From positions 4,255,501 to 4,319,500 of the forward strand of contig NC_134681.1 of assembly GCF_024713945.1 (NCBI RefSeq): a stretch of DNA of 64,000 bases, read 5' to 3'. Source of the stretch: Dermatophagoides farinae. Its lineage: Eukaryota; Arthropoda; Arachnida; Sarcoptiformes; Pyroglyphidae. Positions 37,953-50,150 of the stretch are shown in pieces. Position 1 is the first letter of the stretch; every line of letters begins with the position of its first letter. Below the pieces are notes generated by a model. That model had not been told where the DNA came from, ran no database searches, and worked only from the letters and a program-made list of their open reading frames with translations. Both the position numbers and the translations under genes were made by a program.

Positions 37953-37960
37953 TATATATG
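37953..37960 (+). promoter_or_regulatory. Candidate TATA box of the SAMDC gene
   Basis: TATATATG lies 52 bases upstream of the first 5' exon ATG at 38005. A start site near 37981-37990 would give a short leader. The assignment rests on motif and position only. Confidence 0.4.
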
Positions 37961-38004
37961 AATATAATTTCAAAGTTTAATTTCAAAATTCAATTCAATT
38001 ATCA

Positions 38005-38529
38005 ATGAAATCAAGCAAATCTTTGAAAGGTGAGTATTCTTTTCTGCATTTTTTTCTTGCTTCAATCAATTTAAATTTAATTTGTCTCTCTCTCTCTCTT
38101 CTCTCTCTCACATTCATAGCTAGAATTTTTATTTCACTTGTTGCTGTTATAATTTCAAATTATTATTATTCTACGATTCAGAATTTATTTGTTTAAGAAA
38201 AAAAAACAACAAGAAAAAAATTTTAATGACAAATTCTTTTAATTTATGATAAAAATAATAATTTTAATTTAAATTTAATTTTTTTTGGCTCAATTCACTC
38301 AATTCAATTCAACGCACGAATTGTCATATTTTTCTTTTTTTTTTGCTGTCTTCTACTACTTCCTTATCGTTTTGGTAGTAAATTGCGATAATATTTGCAC
38401 ATCAAGAACAACAGCTTTTCCAATTTTTTTTTTTTTTTGATTGTTTGTTGATAATAACGACGCCTTTTTAAACTTGAATATACTTGAATTCATTCAGATA
38501 AAATTAAGAAAGAAAAACGCAAACAATAA
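38005..38529 (+). promoter_or_regulatory. Spliced upstream ORF in the SAMDC 5' leader
   Basis: A good donor (AAAG then GTGAGT) ends an exon at 38029, and an acceptor (CATTCAG) starts the next at 38498, 73 bases before the SAMDC ATG. Joining them makes an 18-codon ORF: ATG at 38005-38007, eight codons plus one base in the first exon, and stop TAA at 38527-38529. The predicted peptide is MKSSKSLKDKIKKEKRKQ, very Lys-rich. It ends 41 bases before the main start. Translation of SAMDC mRNA is known to be repressed by polyamines through small uORFs in mammals (hexapeptide MAGDIS) and plants, so a regulatory role is plausible. The splice and the role are inferred. Confidence 0.55.
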
Positions 38530-38570
38530 TAATAGTAAAATAGTAATAATAAGAAGAAGAAACGACCATA

Positions 38571-40368
38571 ATGCATCCAAATAATATGAATGAAACAATG
38601 GATAACGATAGCTATCAATTATCGATTGGTTCATCATCACCATGTCGATCATTCCATGATGATTCCACACAATCATCAGAAGCTGTATTTTCATCATCAT
38701 CTTCGGGTGAAAATTCCGTCATTGAAGGTATCCAAAATGAATTGGTTACAATTACAATTGATGGCGATGTTGCTGGTGTTGTTGCCAGCGGTGGCGGCGG
38801 CAGCGGTGGTGGTGTTGGTAATGATAATTGTGGCAGCCAAACTGTTGTTGGTTCGAATGTTTCAACACCAGATACAGATGGTGGTCATTTTTTTGAAGGT
38901 GCTGAAAAACGTTTAGCAATCTATTTTAAAGAAGATCCATTGAATAAAATACTTGATTTACGTAAATTAACCAGGCAAGTGATTGTTTTTCATTATTCAA
39001 TTGCTTTAATTTGCTTTTAATTAATTTCATTTTTCTAATTCTAATTGGCTTTCTAATTTTTCAAAAAAAAAATCCATCTATCACATATATAAAATCATCT
39101 TGATTGATTGATTGATTGATTAAATTGATAGATCTCAATGGAAAAATGTACTTGATCTAGTTCATTGTCGAATATTGAATGTGATCAACAATGAACATTT
39201 TGATGCCTATTTGCTAAGCGAAAGCTCATTATTTGTGAGTAAAAGAAGCTTCATATTGAAAACATGCGGCTCAACTACTTTGCTTCATTGTTTGGATTTG
39301 ATTTTGGAATACGTTTTTAAACTTGGTTTCGATACCATTGAGGTTTGTTATATATATATATAACATTTGCATACATTTTTAATTGTTATTATTATCTGTT
39401 TTTGATCTAAATTTCTATTGTTTTTTCTTATTCAATAAATATAGGACGTATTTTATTCGCATAAAAATCTATTGCTTCCATCATTGCAAACATTGCCACA
39501 TAATTCATTCTTAAAAGAAAGTGAATATTTAGATAAAGCATTCAATGGCCATTCACATTTATTTGGCCATATTAATGCTGATCGTTGGTATCTTTATCTA
39601 TTGGATTATAGTCCCGAATTGGATTGTAATGATGATCAACCAAATAGTCAGCTAATGAATCGTAATCGTAATGAATTTTTTAAATTTGAAATGATTATGG
39701 AAGAATTGGATGAAGATATTATGCGATTATTTTTCAATGATCCAGACATGCCCACCACTGCAGCTCAGGTGACCAGAAAATCTGGAATAGACAGTATTAT
39801 ACCTGGTATGGTTATCGATGATTATCTTTTCTCTCCATGTGGTTATTCAATGAATGGTCTTCTTTCGGTATGGTTTTTGTTTCTGACATTAGTTGTTTGT
39901 TTTGATCATCATTTTTTTTTTTGATTCTATTCTAAATAGGAATATTATATGACCATTCACATTACACCAGAACCGGAATTTTCCTATGTTTCTGTTGAAA
40001 TGAATGTACCACAAAAAAGCTATATAACATTTATGGCTAAAGTGATTGATGTGTTTAAACCTGGAAAATTTATGCTCAATTTGTTTGTGCCTAGTATCCA
40101 TAATTTGCGATCAAAACAAACATTTAATGATTTATTGGCTAACAATGATGGTATTGGCATTGGTATTGGATATCGTTGTAATGATCATCAAAAAATGAAA
40201 TCAGCTAATCATTGTCTATTTGAAACAATGCAAATGCATGGACTTGTTATGTATGAAGCATTATCATGTGTATCGATTGGCCATTATCGTCGTTGTGATT
40301 TTCAAATGGCTCAAACTGAACATTTGGACATTATCTATGCACGATTTGTAAGCGAAGGTATTAGCTGA
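38571..40368 (+). CDS. Amd1: S-adenosylmethionine decarboxylase proenzyme
   Basis: Four coding exons, 38571-38974, 39132-39342, 39445-39867 and 39940-40368, give 488 residues. The enzyme makes decarboxylated SAM, the aminopropyl donor for spermidine and spermine. All key features are visible: HFFEGAEK (106-113), the self-processing site LLSESSLFV with cleavage between Glu165 and Ser166 (Ser becomes the pyruvoyl group), LKTCG with the catalytic Cys180, CGYSMNG with Ser340, and [13 protein letters not shown] with His353. The last two correspond to the processing residues Ser229 and His243 of the human enzyme. The protein is longer than human (334) because of a Ser/Gly-rich N-terminal extension of about 100 residues and a longer C-terminal end. 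The first coding intron begins GC (AG then GCAAGT) and not GT; only this choice keeps the family alignment (LTR-SQW) and the frame. Regulation through the upstream ORF is likely. Confidence 0.95.
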
Positions 40369-42181
40369 AGCCTACTGCAATGGTATATTTGTGCATTTTT
40401 TGGCGGCTAGCGTTTGCCTCCTTTCCTTTAATTCATAAATCACAGCTAATTTTTTTTTCTTTTTAAACCCACTTTTAAAATAATTCAAAAATTTAGATAA
40501 TTTTCAAATCAATCAAGACAATATTTTTTTCTCATCAGTGTTTTTTTTTTAAAAATTCTCATACATCGATGAATGTGACAATTGTGTGTGTGTGTGTGTG
40601 TGTGTGCGTGCTCGTTTTCAACATTTTTATTTTTCTCTAATAATTAACTACTGCCAATGAAAATGTTTGGCAATAATAACCTGATAACACCACGACATCA
40701 AAAAAAAAATTTCACCATTTAATGATAATAATAATAATCTGTGTGCTCAAATTCATTTTTCCTAACACCTACGCCTACACCTACACCTACACACACAAAC
40801 ACAATAACCAATGTTTTTTGGTAGATTGATTCCTATCAATTTTACCTGTGATTTTACCATTAACAAGTTATTGTTGCTGTTTCCATTTTTTTTTCTATGA
40901 TAATTTCCATTTATTGTTATCCTCACTATTCAGGAATCATAAATATATCTAATCTAATTTTTTTTATATTCACATAAACATTCACATCAAGATTGTTTCC
41001 GTTTGTCGCCAACGGTTTCATTCATTTCTGGTTTTTTTCCACATACTACTAACCATATAATTTTTTCTTTCTATTTTTTTTTGTTTTTGATTTGTTTTGT
41101 TTTTCTTATCATCATAATCTCGAATACATAATTTCTTCATATGTGTGAAAATAATTTTAATAATAATAGTAATAATAATATAAACAACGACAACAACGTA
41201 GAAATAGCCTCAAGACTTTGAACTTTTAGGGGTCTTGATATCTTCGCTGTTGTTGTTGTTGTTGTTGTTGTTGTCGTGTCGTTTTTGTTTTGTTTTGTTT
41301 TTTTTTTTGATTTGTGAAAATTTTTTTTCCCTTATTTTTCATTCAAATGAAATTAGGGTTTTTTTTTATTTTCTCATTTTTTTTCCGTTTGGAATTTAAA
41401 CTCTCTATTGAATCATTAAAATTGATCATCATCATCATCATCATCATCATTCGATTGACCTTTGATCGAATCAATTGATTGATTGATTGATTAATTAATA
41501 GTAGCTATCAATCGATTGCGGGATCAATCGTCTATTTTTTTTTTTTTTTTTTTTATTACTCGAAATCAAAGTTTATTTGAAAATTATTGAAAACACACAA
41601 ATATATATTTTATTTTAATATATCATCGGATGAAAATTGTGGACAAAAAAAATCGAATGATGATGTGATATATATTATTTGAGCTGAATGATGATGATGA
41701 TGATAATGATTATTGAACATTGATTGTTGTCGATTTTTTTTCCTTTCATTCACATGTTGCTGGGTCATAAATACGCACACACACATCACACACACACACA
41801 CACACTTCATCATGATTCAATAATAACCAAAAATTAATCAATTTTTTTTAGTTAAATATATAAAAAAAAGCTGTGATTGAATATAAAGGAAGGGAGGCGA
41901 ATCGTGTGATGCACAAATGAAAAAATTTTTTTTTTTTTTTTTGATGCAGACACCCACACACACACACACACACACAGACAAATATATCAACTACAATTCA
42001 ATTTTAAGGATCGAAATCAATTGAACAAAAAAAAACAAAACAAAAAAAAATCATAATTTTTAATTGATCTATATATATAATATAATCAATCAATATGTGT
42101 AATGGATTTTAATTTTAAAATTTAAAAATTTTTTTCATCATTCAAAAATAAAAATGTTTTTTCATTTCATTATTATACAAA
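40369..42181. other. Intergenic between convergent SAMDC and CLYBL genes
   Basis: This stretch contains the 3' UTRs of both genes and no exon. Repeats include (GT)n at 40583-40606, a CCTACR hexamer run near 40769-40793, (GTT)n near 41248-41270, (CAT)n near 41427-41449, and CA arrays near 41764-41805 and 41950-41976. Confidence 0.55.
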
Positions 42182-43353
42182 TCAAGCTTTACCAATCTGT
42201 TTAGCAATATTCATAACATTATAAGCTTGTTTCAATAATGGCATATCGATCATTTGACCATGATATACAAATGCACCACGTCCGGCATTTTGTGCTTGTT
42301 CAAATTCATCAATCAAACCTTTAGCCCAATCAATTTTATTATCCGATGGCCGATATGCTTCTTGTATCACAGATATTTGATCCGGATGTATGGCTTGTTT
42401 ACCGGTGAAACCCATTGATGCACCATCTTCGGATTGTCGTTTTAATCCATCAATATCACGGAAATTAATATAAACCGAATCGATTGCTTGTAGATTTAAT
42501 GATTTACATACAAGTATTACATGTTGTCGTGCCATTAACACTTCTTTACCATCATCGGAACGTGTTGCACCGATATTGGCACAAAAATCATCCGATCCAA
42601 ATACAATGCCGGCAAAATTAATATTTATTGTATCGTTTAATGATTTACACATATCGATCGTATGTTTAGCTATATCACGTAGATCCAATAAACCCGTGGC
42701 TGATTCAACATATGTAATTAAATCTATTGGATGTTTTATGGTGTTTTTATTGATTTTGGCCTTTTGAAAATATTCAAAAAATTCATCAATATTGGATTTG
42801 GTATCAACTTTTGGCAATAAAATTGTTCTTGGAATGATTTTACCAGAAAATATTATGGCTAAATCTTCAACGGCAATACCGGAATCCATTGAATTGATAC
42901 GGACACTTAATTTTTTCCATAATAATTCATTTGATCCATGTTGATTTAATATTTGCAAAATTGTTTTACGTGCATCATCCTGTATTTTGGATAATAATTT
43001 GATTTGATTTATTATTATTATTAATTCATTCATAGTTCGGTTATAAAAATGATAAATAAAAAAATACATACTTTACTTTTCACAGCAACACCATCTTCAC
43101 AATCCAAAACGATGGAATCAATTTTATCAAATGATTTTATTGCCTTATCAATTTTACGTTGATCATTACCGGGAACATAAAGTATTGCTCGTCTTAATAA
43201 TGATGAATTAAGTGATTGAGTCATTGAATTCAAATCGATCGACGATGATGATGATGATGATGATGATTGAAATCGAATTATCATGGATGATGATGGAATT
43301 CTTGATTGAAATAAATTCTTAACAGATAAAAAAGGAATTCTTGATCGAATCAT
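42182..43353 (-). CDS. Clybl: Citramalyl-CoA lyase, mitochondrial (CLYBL, citrate lyase beta-like)
   Basis: Two minus-strand exons, 43353-43072 and 42979-42182, split by a 92-base GT-AG intron in phase 0, give 359 residues, near the family's usual 340. The N-terminus (MIRSRIPFLSVKNLFQSRIP followed by a Ser run) is basic and hydroxylated with no acidic residue, as in a mitochondrial presequence. The body matches the CLYBL/HpcH aldolase fold: RRAILYVPGNDQRKIDKA, IVLDCEDGVAVKSK, FAGIVFGSDDFCANIGATRS, QAIDSVYINFRD, MGFTGKQAIHPDQI and MIDMPLLKQA. The Asp of MIDMP (residue 339) corresponds to the catalytic Asp of human CLYBL. The enzyme splits citramalyl-CoA to pyruvate and acetyl-CoA in the itaconate/C5 pathway and protects the vitamin B12-dependent methylmalonyl-CoA mutase. 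No key residue appears missing. Confidence 0.95.
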
Positions 43354-44685
43354 TCTGATCTTTACAACAAAAAAAAAACAAAACAAAACAAAAAAAAAAA
43401 AAGAAAAATAAACAAAAAATTCAATCAATTTATATCGGCTGTGTGAACATATGATTTGAATACATTGAGCAAAAAAAAATAATTGGGTCCACAAATTGTT
43501 TGAATCTAGATCGTCAGATGGCCTTACTGCTGCAACATATTTAAGAAAAAAAAACGAATTTTTCAAGCGAATTTTTCTAAAAATTTTCGAATTTCCAGAA
43601 TAAAATTCAATCATCATTTTTATTCATTTTGTTCAACAATCATCATCATCAAATATTATTATTATTATTCAAAATAAAAATCATAAATAATCGATCGATT
43701 GATAATTCGAAATAGGTAAATTCAACGATGAACAACAACAACAACAACAGCAGCAACAAACAACGAAAAAAAAAATCGATGACATTGACAAGAGAAGAAC
43801 AAGAAGAGACAAAAAAAAAATTTGATAATTAATAATAGAACGTTGTGATTAAATCATCGTATATAATCAAATACATTTCATATTGATTGATTGATTGATT
43901 CAAATTATTTCAAATCTTAATTATATATACATATATATCATGAATACATCATACGAAAAAAGAAACAAAAAAAACAACAACAACAACATCAACATTATAT
44001 CATCATCGTGATTAGAATTATAATTAAAAATTTTGTCGAAGCAAAAAAAAAAAAATTTAAAATTCAAATTTTTTTTTTCTTTTTTTTGCATCTCAATTCT
44101 CAATTTTCATTAAAAACATTCATATTTGAAGAATTTGATCTTTCTTCATTTTTTTTTAGGTTTGAGAAAAGAGAAAAAAAAATTAATGAAATTAAAGATT
44201 AAAAGAACAACATGGCAGGCATGGATATGGATCGACAATGTTTATGTTATGTTAGCGAAAAAGAGAGCGTGAGAGAGAGAAATTATTGCTTCGACGACCG
44301 ATGATGATCGATGGCAAATGATGAAAATGGGGAAAAAAAGTGTTGGTGTTCAAATCGGCTTGTGAAGAAGAAGAAGAGGGAAAAAAAAGAAAAAATCAAA
44401 CGTAGTCAAATGTCAATTGGATCCATCAAAAAAAAAAAAAAAAAAAAAATTTCCATCGTTCGTTGGCTGGTTGATTGGATAAGAGCTGAAAAACTTTTCA
44501 CTTGAGAGATGTAAGAAAGCAAAAAAAAAAAAAAACTTTTTTCTCATTACTCTCACATCATCACATGATGTGTGTGTGTGTGCGTGTTTGTTATTATGTA
44601 ATAGTGTGAAATAGATGATGATGATGATAATTTTTTCTTTTTTATCATTTAACATCAAATAATGATGGTAATTGGTCAATTTTTT
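43354..44685. other. Intergenic: CLYBL 5' flank and downstream region of the membrane-protein gene
   Basis: No gene was seen. It contains A/T homopolymers, (AAC)n near 43733-43755, short GA runs near 44265-44280, and a small palindrome of CACATCAT around CAC near 44565-44583. The open frames here are short and repeat-derived. Confidence 0.5.
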
Positions 44686-44702
44686 TTATTTATTTATTTA
44701 TT
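44686..44702 (-). promoter_or_regulatory. Tandem AATAAA poly(A) signals
   Basis: The plus strand reads TTTATT repeated as (TTTA)n, which on the minus strand gives overlapping AATAAA hexamers starting about 10 bases after the stop codon at 44712-44714. If used, the gene has an unusually short 3' UTR. Confidence 0.5.
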
Positions 44703-44711
44703 TGTTTGTTT

Positions 44712-47700
44712 TTAATTCCTAATTCTTATCGAATCAAAATGTGCAACATCATTATTATCATTTGATTCCATTATTGATGAAAATTTTGATACATGTTTTA
44801 ATTTTGTAGCCGATATTGTTGTCATTATTGAATGAAATGAATTTTTTATCGTTGTTGAATTTTTCGTACTAGTCATCATCATCGTTGTTGTTGTTGTTGT
44901 TGTTGTTTTCGCTGTTGTTGTTGCCGCTGATGTTGTAATCAATTTAATGAAAGATAAACGATCTAATAGGCTTCTGTGGTGTAAAAAATTCAACATCATA
45001 CAACGTATTGTTGTCATAAATTCAATTAAAAATAAATATAATGTTGACCATTGAGCTGTTATGATTGATTTATTGGATTTTTGCCCATTCATATTGATTG
45101 ATGATGATGATGATAATGATGATTGTTGTTGTTGTTGTTGTTGATGATGATGATGATAATAATAATAATAACCATGATCATCATCATTATTATCACCATC
45201 ACCATTTTTATTATTGTTACAATTAAATTTTGATAATTGTATTGATAAAGGCATTTGTTTATAATCATTGTGGTGGCTATTCAAATTGTTGTCCATTAAA
45301 ATTGAACAATTTTGCCATTGTTGTTGATGATGATCACATTGATTTATTTTTGATTGAAATATTTCATTTTCATTTTCACCTAGTATTCCAATTGTATTTG
45401 AAAATTTTTCTTGCTGTTGATACGGAAGCTCTTTCATCAATATCTGCCATTTATCATCATTATAATCATCATTAGTAGTAGTAGTAGGAGTGACGGCAAT
45501 CACTACAAGATCATCATGTTTATTATAACGATGAATGGAAGCATTTTCATTATTATTTTTCATTTTATAATAATAATAATCATCAATAGCCGTAGACATT
45601 GCTGATGATGATGATTGTTGTGTTGGATTACTTCCGGTACCTTCATAACTATAGCTATTACTAAATGTAGGTTTACGTTGTCCACAGCCTATATGATTTG
45701 GATGTGATGATGTATTGGTCAACAATGATGTTGATGATGATGGCGGCGGTGGTGGTGGTGGCGGTCCACGATGATGATGATGATGATGATGATGTCTATG
45801 ATGTTGATGATGATTACATTCTAATCGTGTTGTATTTGGTGTATGTTCATATTGAACAATTCTTTGTGTATTGAGTGAACCGGAACGAAATCTTGATGAT
45901 CTACGACGACAACAAGAGAAACAACAACATAACATACAGCACCAATTATTAGTCCATTCACCGGTTTCATCATCATGGCATGAACTATTCGAACAGACAC
46001 ATAGGCCAAAAAATCCAATTATAAAGAATATTAATAATGAACCCATTATGGTCAATGATTGCCAACCAAAAATAGTGTCCCAGACACATTTCCTACGTGC
46101 ACGTCGAAATGAATATGGTGCAACACCCAATGGATCTTTATCGATTCGTACCCATTTCAATGAGATTTGTACTTCACCAGCATAACGACGTTTATTCTGA
46201 TTATAATGTACATCACGAAGTGTTTTACCTAATGAATGAATGAAATGAACAATTAATTTTGTATATATAAATGAAAGGAAATTGATTGATTGATTGATTG
46301 ATTGAATGAATTCACTTACTCCAAATATGATTACATTCATATGATTGTGGATTACCAAATGTTCCAAGATCAAATGATACACTTAGATTGGTACAAACAT
46401 CATTATCTCGCATTTGAAATCGATTATTATTAACCAATTCTTTATCAATGGTTTGAAGGCACTCAATATAAGCTACATGAAATTCAATTACAGAGCCAAC
46501 CACATGAAAACCGGCACTCAATAATCGATTACTACGTTCAATCATTGTTCGGCTAGATAATGCTTCCGTTGCTGATGTTGATAATAATGGCGATGATGAT
46601 GATGGTAACATTGTTTTTGATGATAATCGAAGATTCTGTTTGGTTTGTCTACCATTAATGTTAAAATCACTTGATTTCAAATTATCATCATCAACATCAA
46701 CATCATCATCATCATCATCATCATTATCATTATCATTACGAATCACTTGGCCCATATAATCCGATCCTATTAGATCGACTGATAATGATTGAGGCTTTTG
46801 TTGCTGTTGTTTATCATGATTATCATCAAAACCTTCGGCCGATGCACTACTGCTAGCCAGATTGATAAAATTATCTGCATTATCATCATCATCGGCAAAA
46901 TCATCATCAATTATATCGGCACCATCATCATCATCAACATCGCTATCATCATCATTTTTATCATTAATTTCTGATTCAAATACAATTTCTTTTTCATCAT
47001 GTTGAGAAAATTTCCAGAATATATTACGAGAATTTCGTTCACAATTGGCACGTCTTCCAAGTGATTCTTCAGGTGAAACAATAAATGTACCACCATGAAA
47101 TGTTGAATTAGCTGGCCGTACATGTATTGTACCGGCGAATGCCGCTAATAAACATACAGCATTATCATGAAATCGATCGGCAATCCAATAATTTGGATTA
47201 GCCGTCCACGGTTCAAGATAATGTTGCCATATACTATTATTGAATATATTTTTGCCTAAAAAACCACCATTGATAATGTTACTTCGTTTTCTACCAAATA
47301 AACTATTTCTTTTATTACGATCCATTGTTGATGATGAATGTACAACATTCGTTGATGATAATAATGGCCATTTTGATGACCACCAATTATGTTTATCTTC
47401 ATTATCATTATTATTTTCATCATAATTATCATCACCATCATCATCATCATCACTATTATAATGATCGATATTAAAATCATCATCATATTCATTATTATTA
47501 TTATTATTATTAGGCTTTACTATCACTTGTTGTTGTTTTTGTTGATCATTGAATTTAAATGTGGAAGATTTCGTTGATGATATTGTTGTAGATAAGATAG
47601 ATGTCAAATGATTGTCAGATGATGATATTGATAATGATGATTTGGGTGTTTGTTTTTGTGGTAATAATAATAATAATGGTGGTGGTGGTGGTGATGGCGG

Positions 47701-48216
47701 TTTTATTGTTGATAATTTATTATTAATGTCTAGAATCAAATTTTTGGCAGTCAATATTGTTGTATTTATTGTTTTTGTTGTTGTTGTTGTTGTCGTTGGT
47801 ATGATCGATGTTGACAACGTCGTCCTCGTCGTCGTCGTCGTTGCCACTGCCGTTGACGTTGCTGTTGTTATTGTTGATGTTGTTGTTTGCGTATAATATG
47901 ATGGCGTCAAAATGCCAATCATAATGATCAAGGCCATGTACAATGATGATGATGAGGAGGATGATGATGATGATGATGATGACAAATCGAATAATCGATA
48001 ACGGTTATTATTATCATTATTGTTGAATGATGATGATGATGATGGCACGGGAATTATTACAGATAAATCATTTTGGCCAATCGATAGGATTGATAATGGC
48101 CTTTTTGTTGTTGTTGTAGTTGACGTCGTCTTCTCGTTCGTAGTAATTGCCTTTGTTTTAATTGTATTTGTTGTTGTTGTTGTTGTTGTTCGGTTCGTTG
48201 ATGATGATGAACACAT
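44712..48216 (-). CDS. Unrecognised membrane protein with structured ectodomain and Cys-rich juxtamembrane tail
   Basis: Two minus-strand exons, 48216-46320 and 46228-44712, join in phase 1 to 1,137 residues. The ATG at 48216 is followed by Thr/Ser runs. A first hydrophobic stretch at 91-108 (LYMALIIMIGILTPSYY) may be an internal signal or anchor. After more low complexity comes an ordered region with conserved look: WQHYLEPWTANPNYWIADRF, VCLLAAFAGTIHVRP, FHGGTFIVSPEESLGRRANC. Beyond an Asp-rich insert it resumes with GFHVVGSVIEFHVAYIECL, CTNLSVSFDLGTFGNPQSYE, and GEVQISLKWVRIDKDP. A clear transmembrane helix follows at 690-712 (IMGSLLIFFIIGFFGLCVC), preceded by a dibasic RARRK. The cytoplasmic side opens with CCMLCCCFSCCRRR, a likely palmitoylation cluster, and is otherwise low complexity. 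I know no family for it. Single-pass plasma-membrane topology is inferred. Splicing and ordered segments support a real gene. Confidence 0.78.
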
Positions 48217-49775
48217 TTCGTTTGTTCAATTGATGATGATGATGATGATGATCCAATAGAATTTTTAGAATTCATCAGAATATAATGCTATCGTTATATG
48301 TTGTTTGTTCACTATTTGATACATCATTCTCGTTGTCATTTTTGATGATTTTTATTTCCACATTCGTTATTTTATTAAAAATGAATTCTCTCTCTCTCTC
48401 TCTCTCTCACTAACTTATTTCAATTGATTGATTGATTAATTGATCAAATTGATTTTGGTGTATGATGATGATGATGATGATAAAAATAATAATTAATTCA
48501 ATTTTGATTGGCCGGAAATTCATTTTTTGGTTGATACATATTCTGTTTTTTTCCTATTAATGAAAAATATTGAAAAAAAAATTAATTAATCTCTCTCAAT
48601 AGGAAATGTCAATTAATCAGTCCAATTGACCATTATGATTTTCAATCAATCAAACATTTGATTCGATTTTTGTTTATTTCCAATAATAATGATATAATGA
48701 TGATGATATACTGGATGTATTGAACTTGCACTTACCCATACTCATGTGAGTTTCAAATAAGAATGACAAGAAAAAAAAATAACCATATTTTGTATCTATA
48801 TGTGGTCCATATATTTGATCCGATTTGGAATTTTTGTAACCAGAATTGTTTGTATTTATTTATTCCATCGACAGATGATTATTATGATTCAGATGATGAT
48901 GATGACGATGATGATGATGATGGTTTAAAGTTCCAAAAAAATTCTGTGTGTGTGTATATCGATTGTTTTTCAAGAATGAAGAAAAACAAAAACAAAAAAA
49001 AAATTTCAAACACGCAATTCAGTCATTGATGATGATGATGATGATGATGATATTTTTCTGATATAGTGTATTTAGGAATTGGAGCCAAAAACTCAAATTT
49101 ATTTGATTTGAAACAATGTACAATGATTATTGTGGATTTGTTCGATGTTATTCATTCTTCTTGATGTTGTTGTTGTTGTTGTTGTTTATGTGGATCGATC
49201 TGTCAAATAAAAAAAAAACAAACAAATGAATGATGGATTTAACCAAAAGAAAAAAAAAATTTTTTTTTTGTCAATCATTGAATCATGTTTTTTCTTGTTT
49301 GAATTTTTATTTTCTGTTGTTGTTGTTGTTGTTGTTGTTGGTAGAATAAATAAAAAAAAACTTTAAAAACTTTGACAAAAAAAAATAAAATAAAGAATTT
49401 CGGAAATATACAAATCAATGCATAGAAAAATTTGATCAATGTAGCAATAGATCAAGTCAATAAGTCAAGTGTAAACTAGATGAAGGAATGAACAACAACA
49501 ACAACAACAAAAACAACAAAAACAGAATGATGAATGAATAATAATCGCCATATATATTCAATTCAAATCATAAAAATTCACAAGAGAGAGTGAGAGAGAG
49601 AGAGAGAGAGAGAAATTGATCAAAAGAAGAAGAAAAAAACTAAGCCACAAAATGGTGATCAATCATCATCGTTTTTTTGTTTATTGTTGTTGTTGTTGTT
49701 CATATACAGAATTTTTTTTTCTCATTCTGAGCCAGAGTCCTGTTGTTCGACAATTTTTTTTTCTCATTCATTTTT

Positions 49776-49811
49776 CCTTTAGGCTTCAGTTACGCCTTTA
49801 GGCTTCAGTTA
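49776..49811. repeat. 19-bp tandem duplication
   Basis: CCTTTAGGCTTCAGTTA occurs at 49776-49792 and again, identical, at 49795-49811, separated by two bases (CG). The unit is unique sequence, not a microsatellite, so this looks like a recent short duplication. Confidence 0.85.
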
Positions 49812-50080
49812 TTATTATAAGAATAAAATATGTTTGATGGGGGTGGGTGGGTTTTGTTGTTGGTTTGTTGGCAAATGGCTGATTGAACATACAAGGTCGA
49901 TTGAACATTTGAAAATAAAAAAAAAACTTGTTGTCAATGTCGATGTCATAAAAACACAATGTAAACAAAATTAACTTTGGTCCTAAATAAAAAAAAAAAA
50001 TTTTTTTTCTTTTGACTGTGACTGAAAACAAAAATGAAAACCAAAAAAAAAAGATCAATCACAAAGTGTGTGTGATGGGT

Positions 50081-50150
50081 GTGTGTGTGTGTGTGTTTGT
50101 GTCTGATAAAGATAAGCGAAAAAAAACCAGACACACACACACACACACAC
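50081..50150. repeat. TG/CA hairpin with CTG/CAG-closed loop
   Basis: A TG array ending GTCTG (50081-50105) faces CAG followed by a CA array (50128-50150). About 23 base pairs form with one mismatch around a 22-base loop. The pairing depends mostly on microsatellite sequence, extended by GTCTG/CAGAC at the loop side. Confidence 0.7.

Noticed and set aside
44712-48259. Overlapping frames on both strands at the membrane-protein gene
   Set aside because: Repeat-driven shadows rich in Asp, Val, Ile and Met; only the minus-strand two-exon model gives ordered segments and a transmembrane helix.
49846-49858. GGGGGTGGGTGGG as a quadruplex
   Set aside because: Only three G runs of adequate length, so it does not meet the four-run rule.
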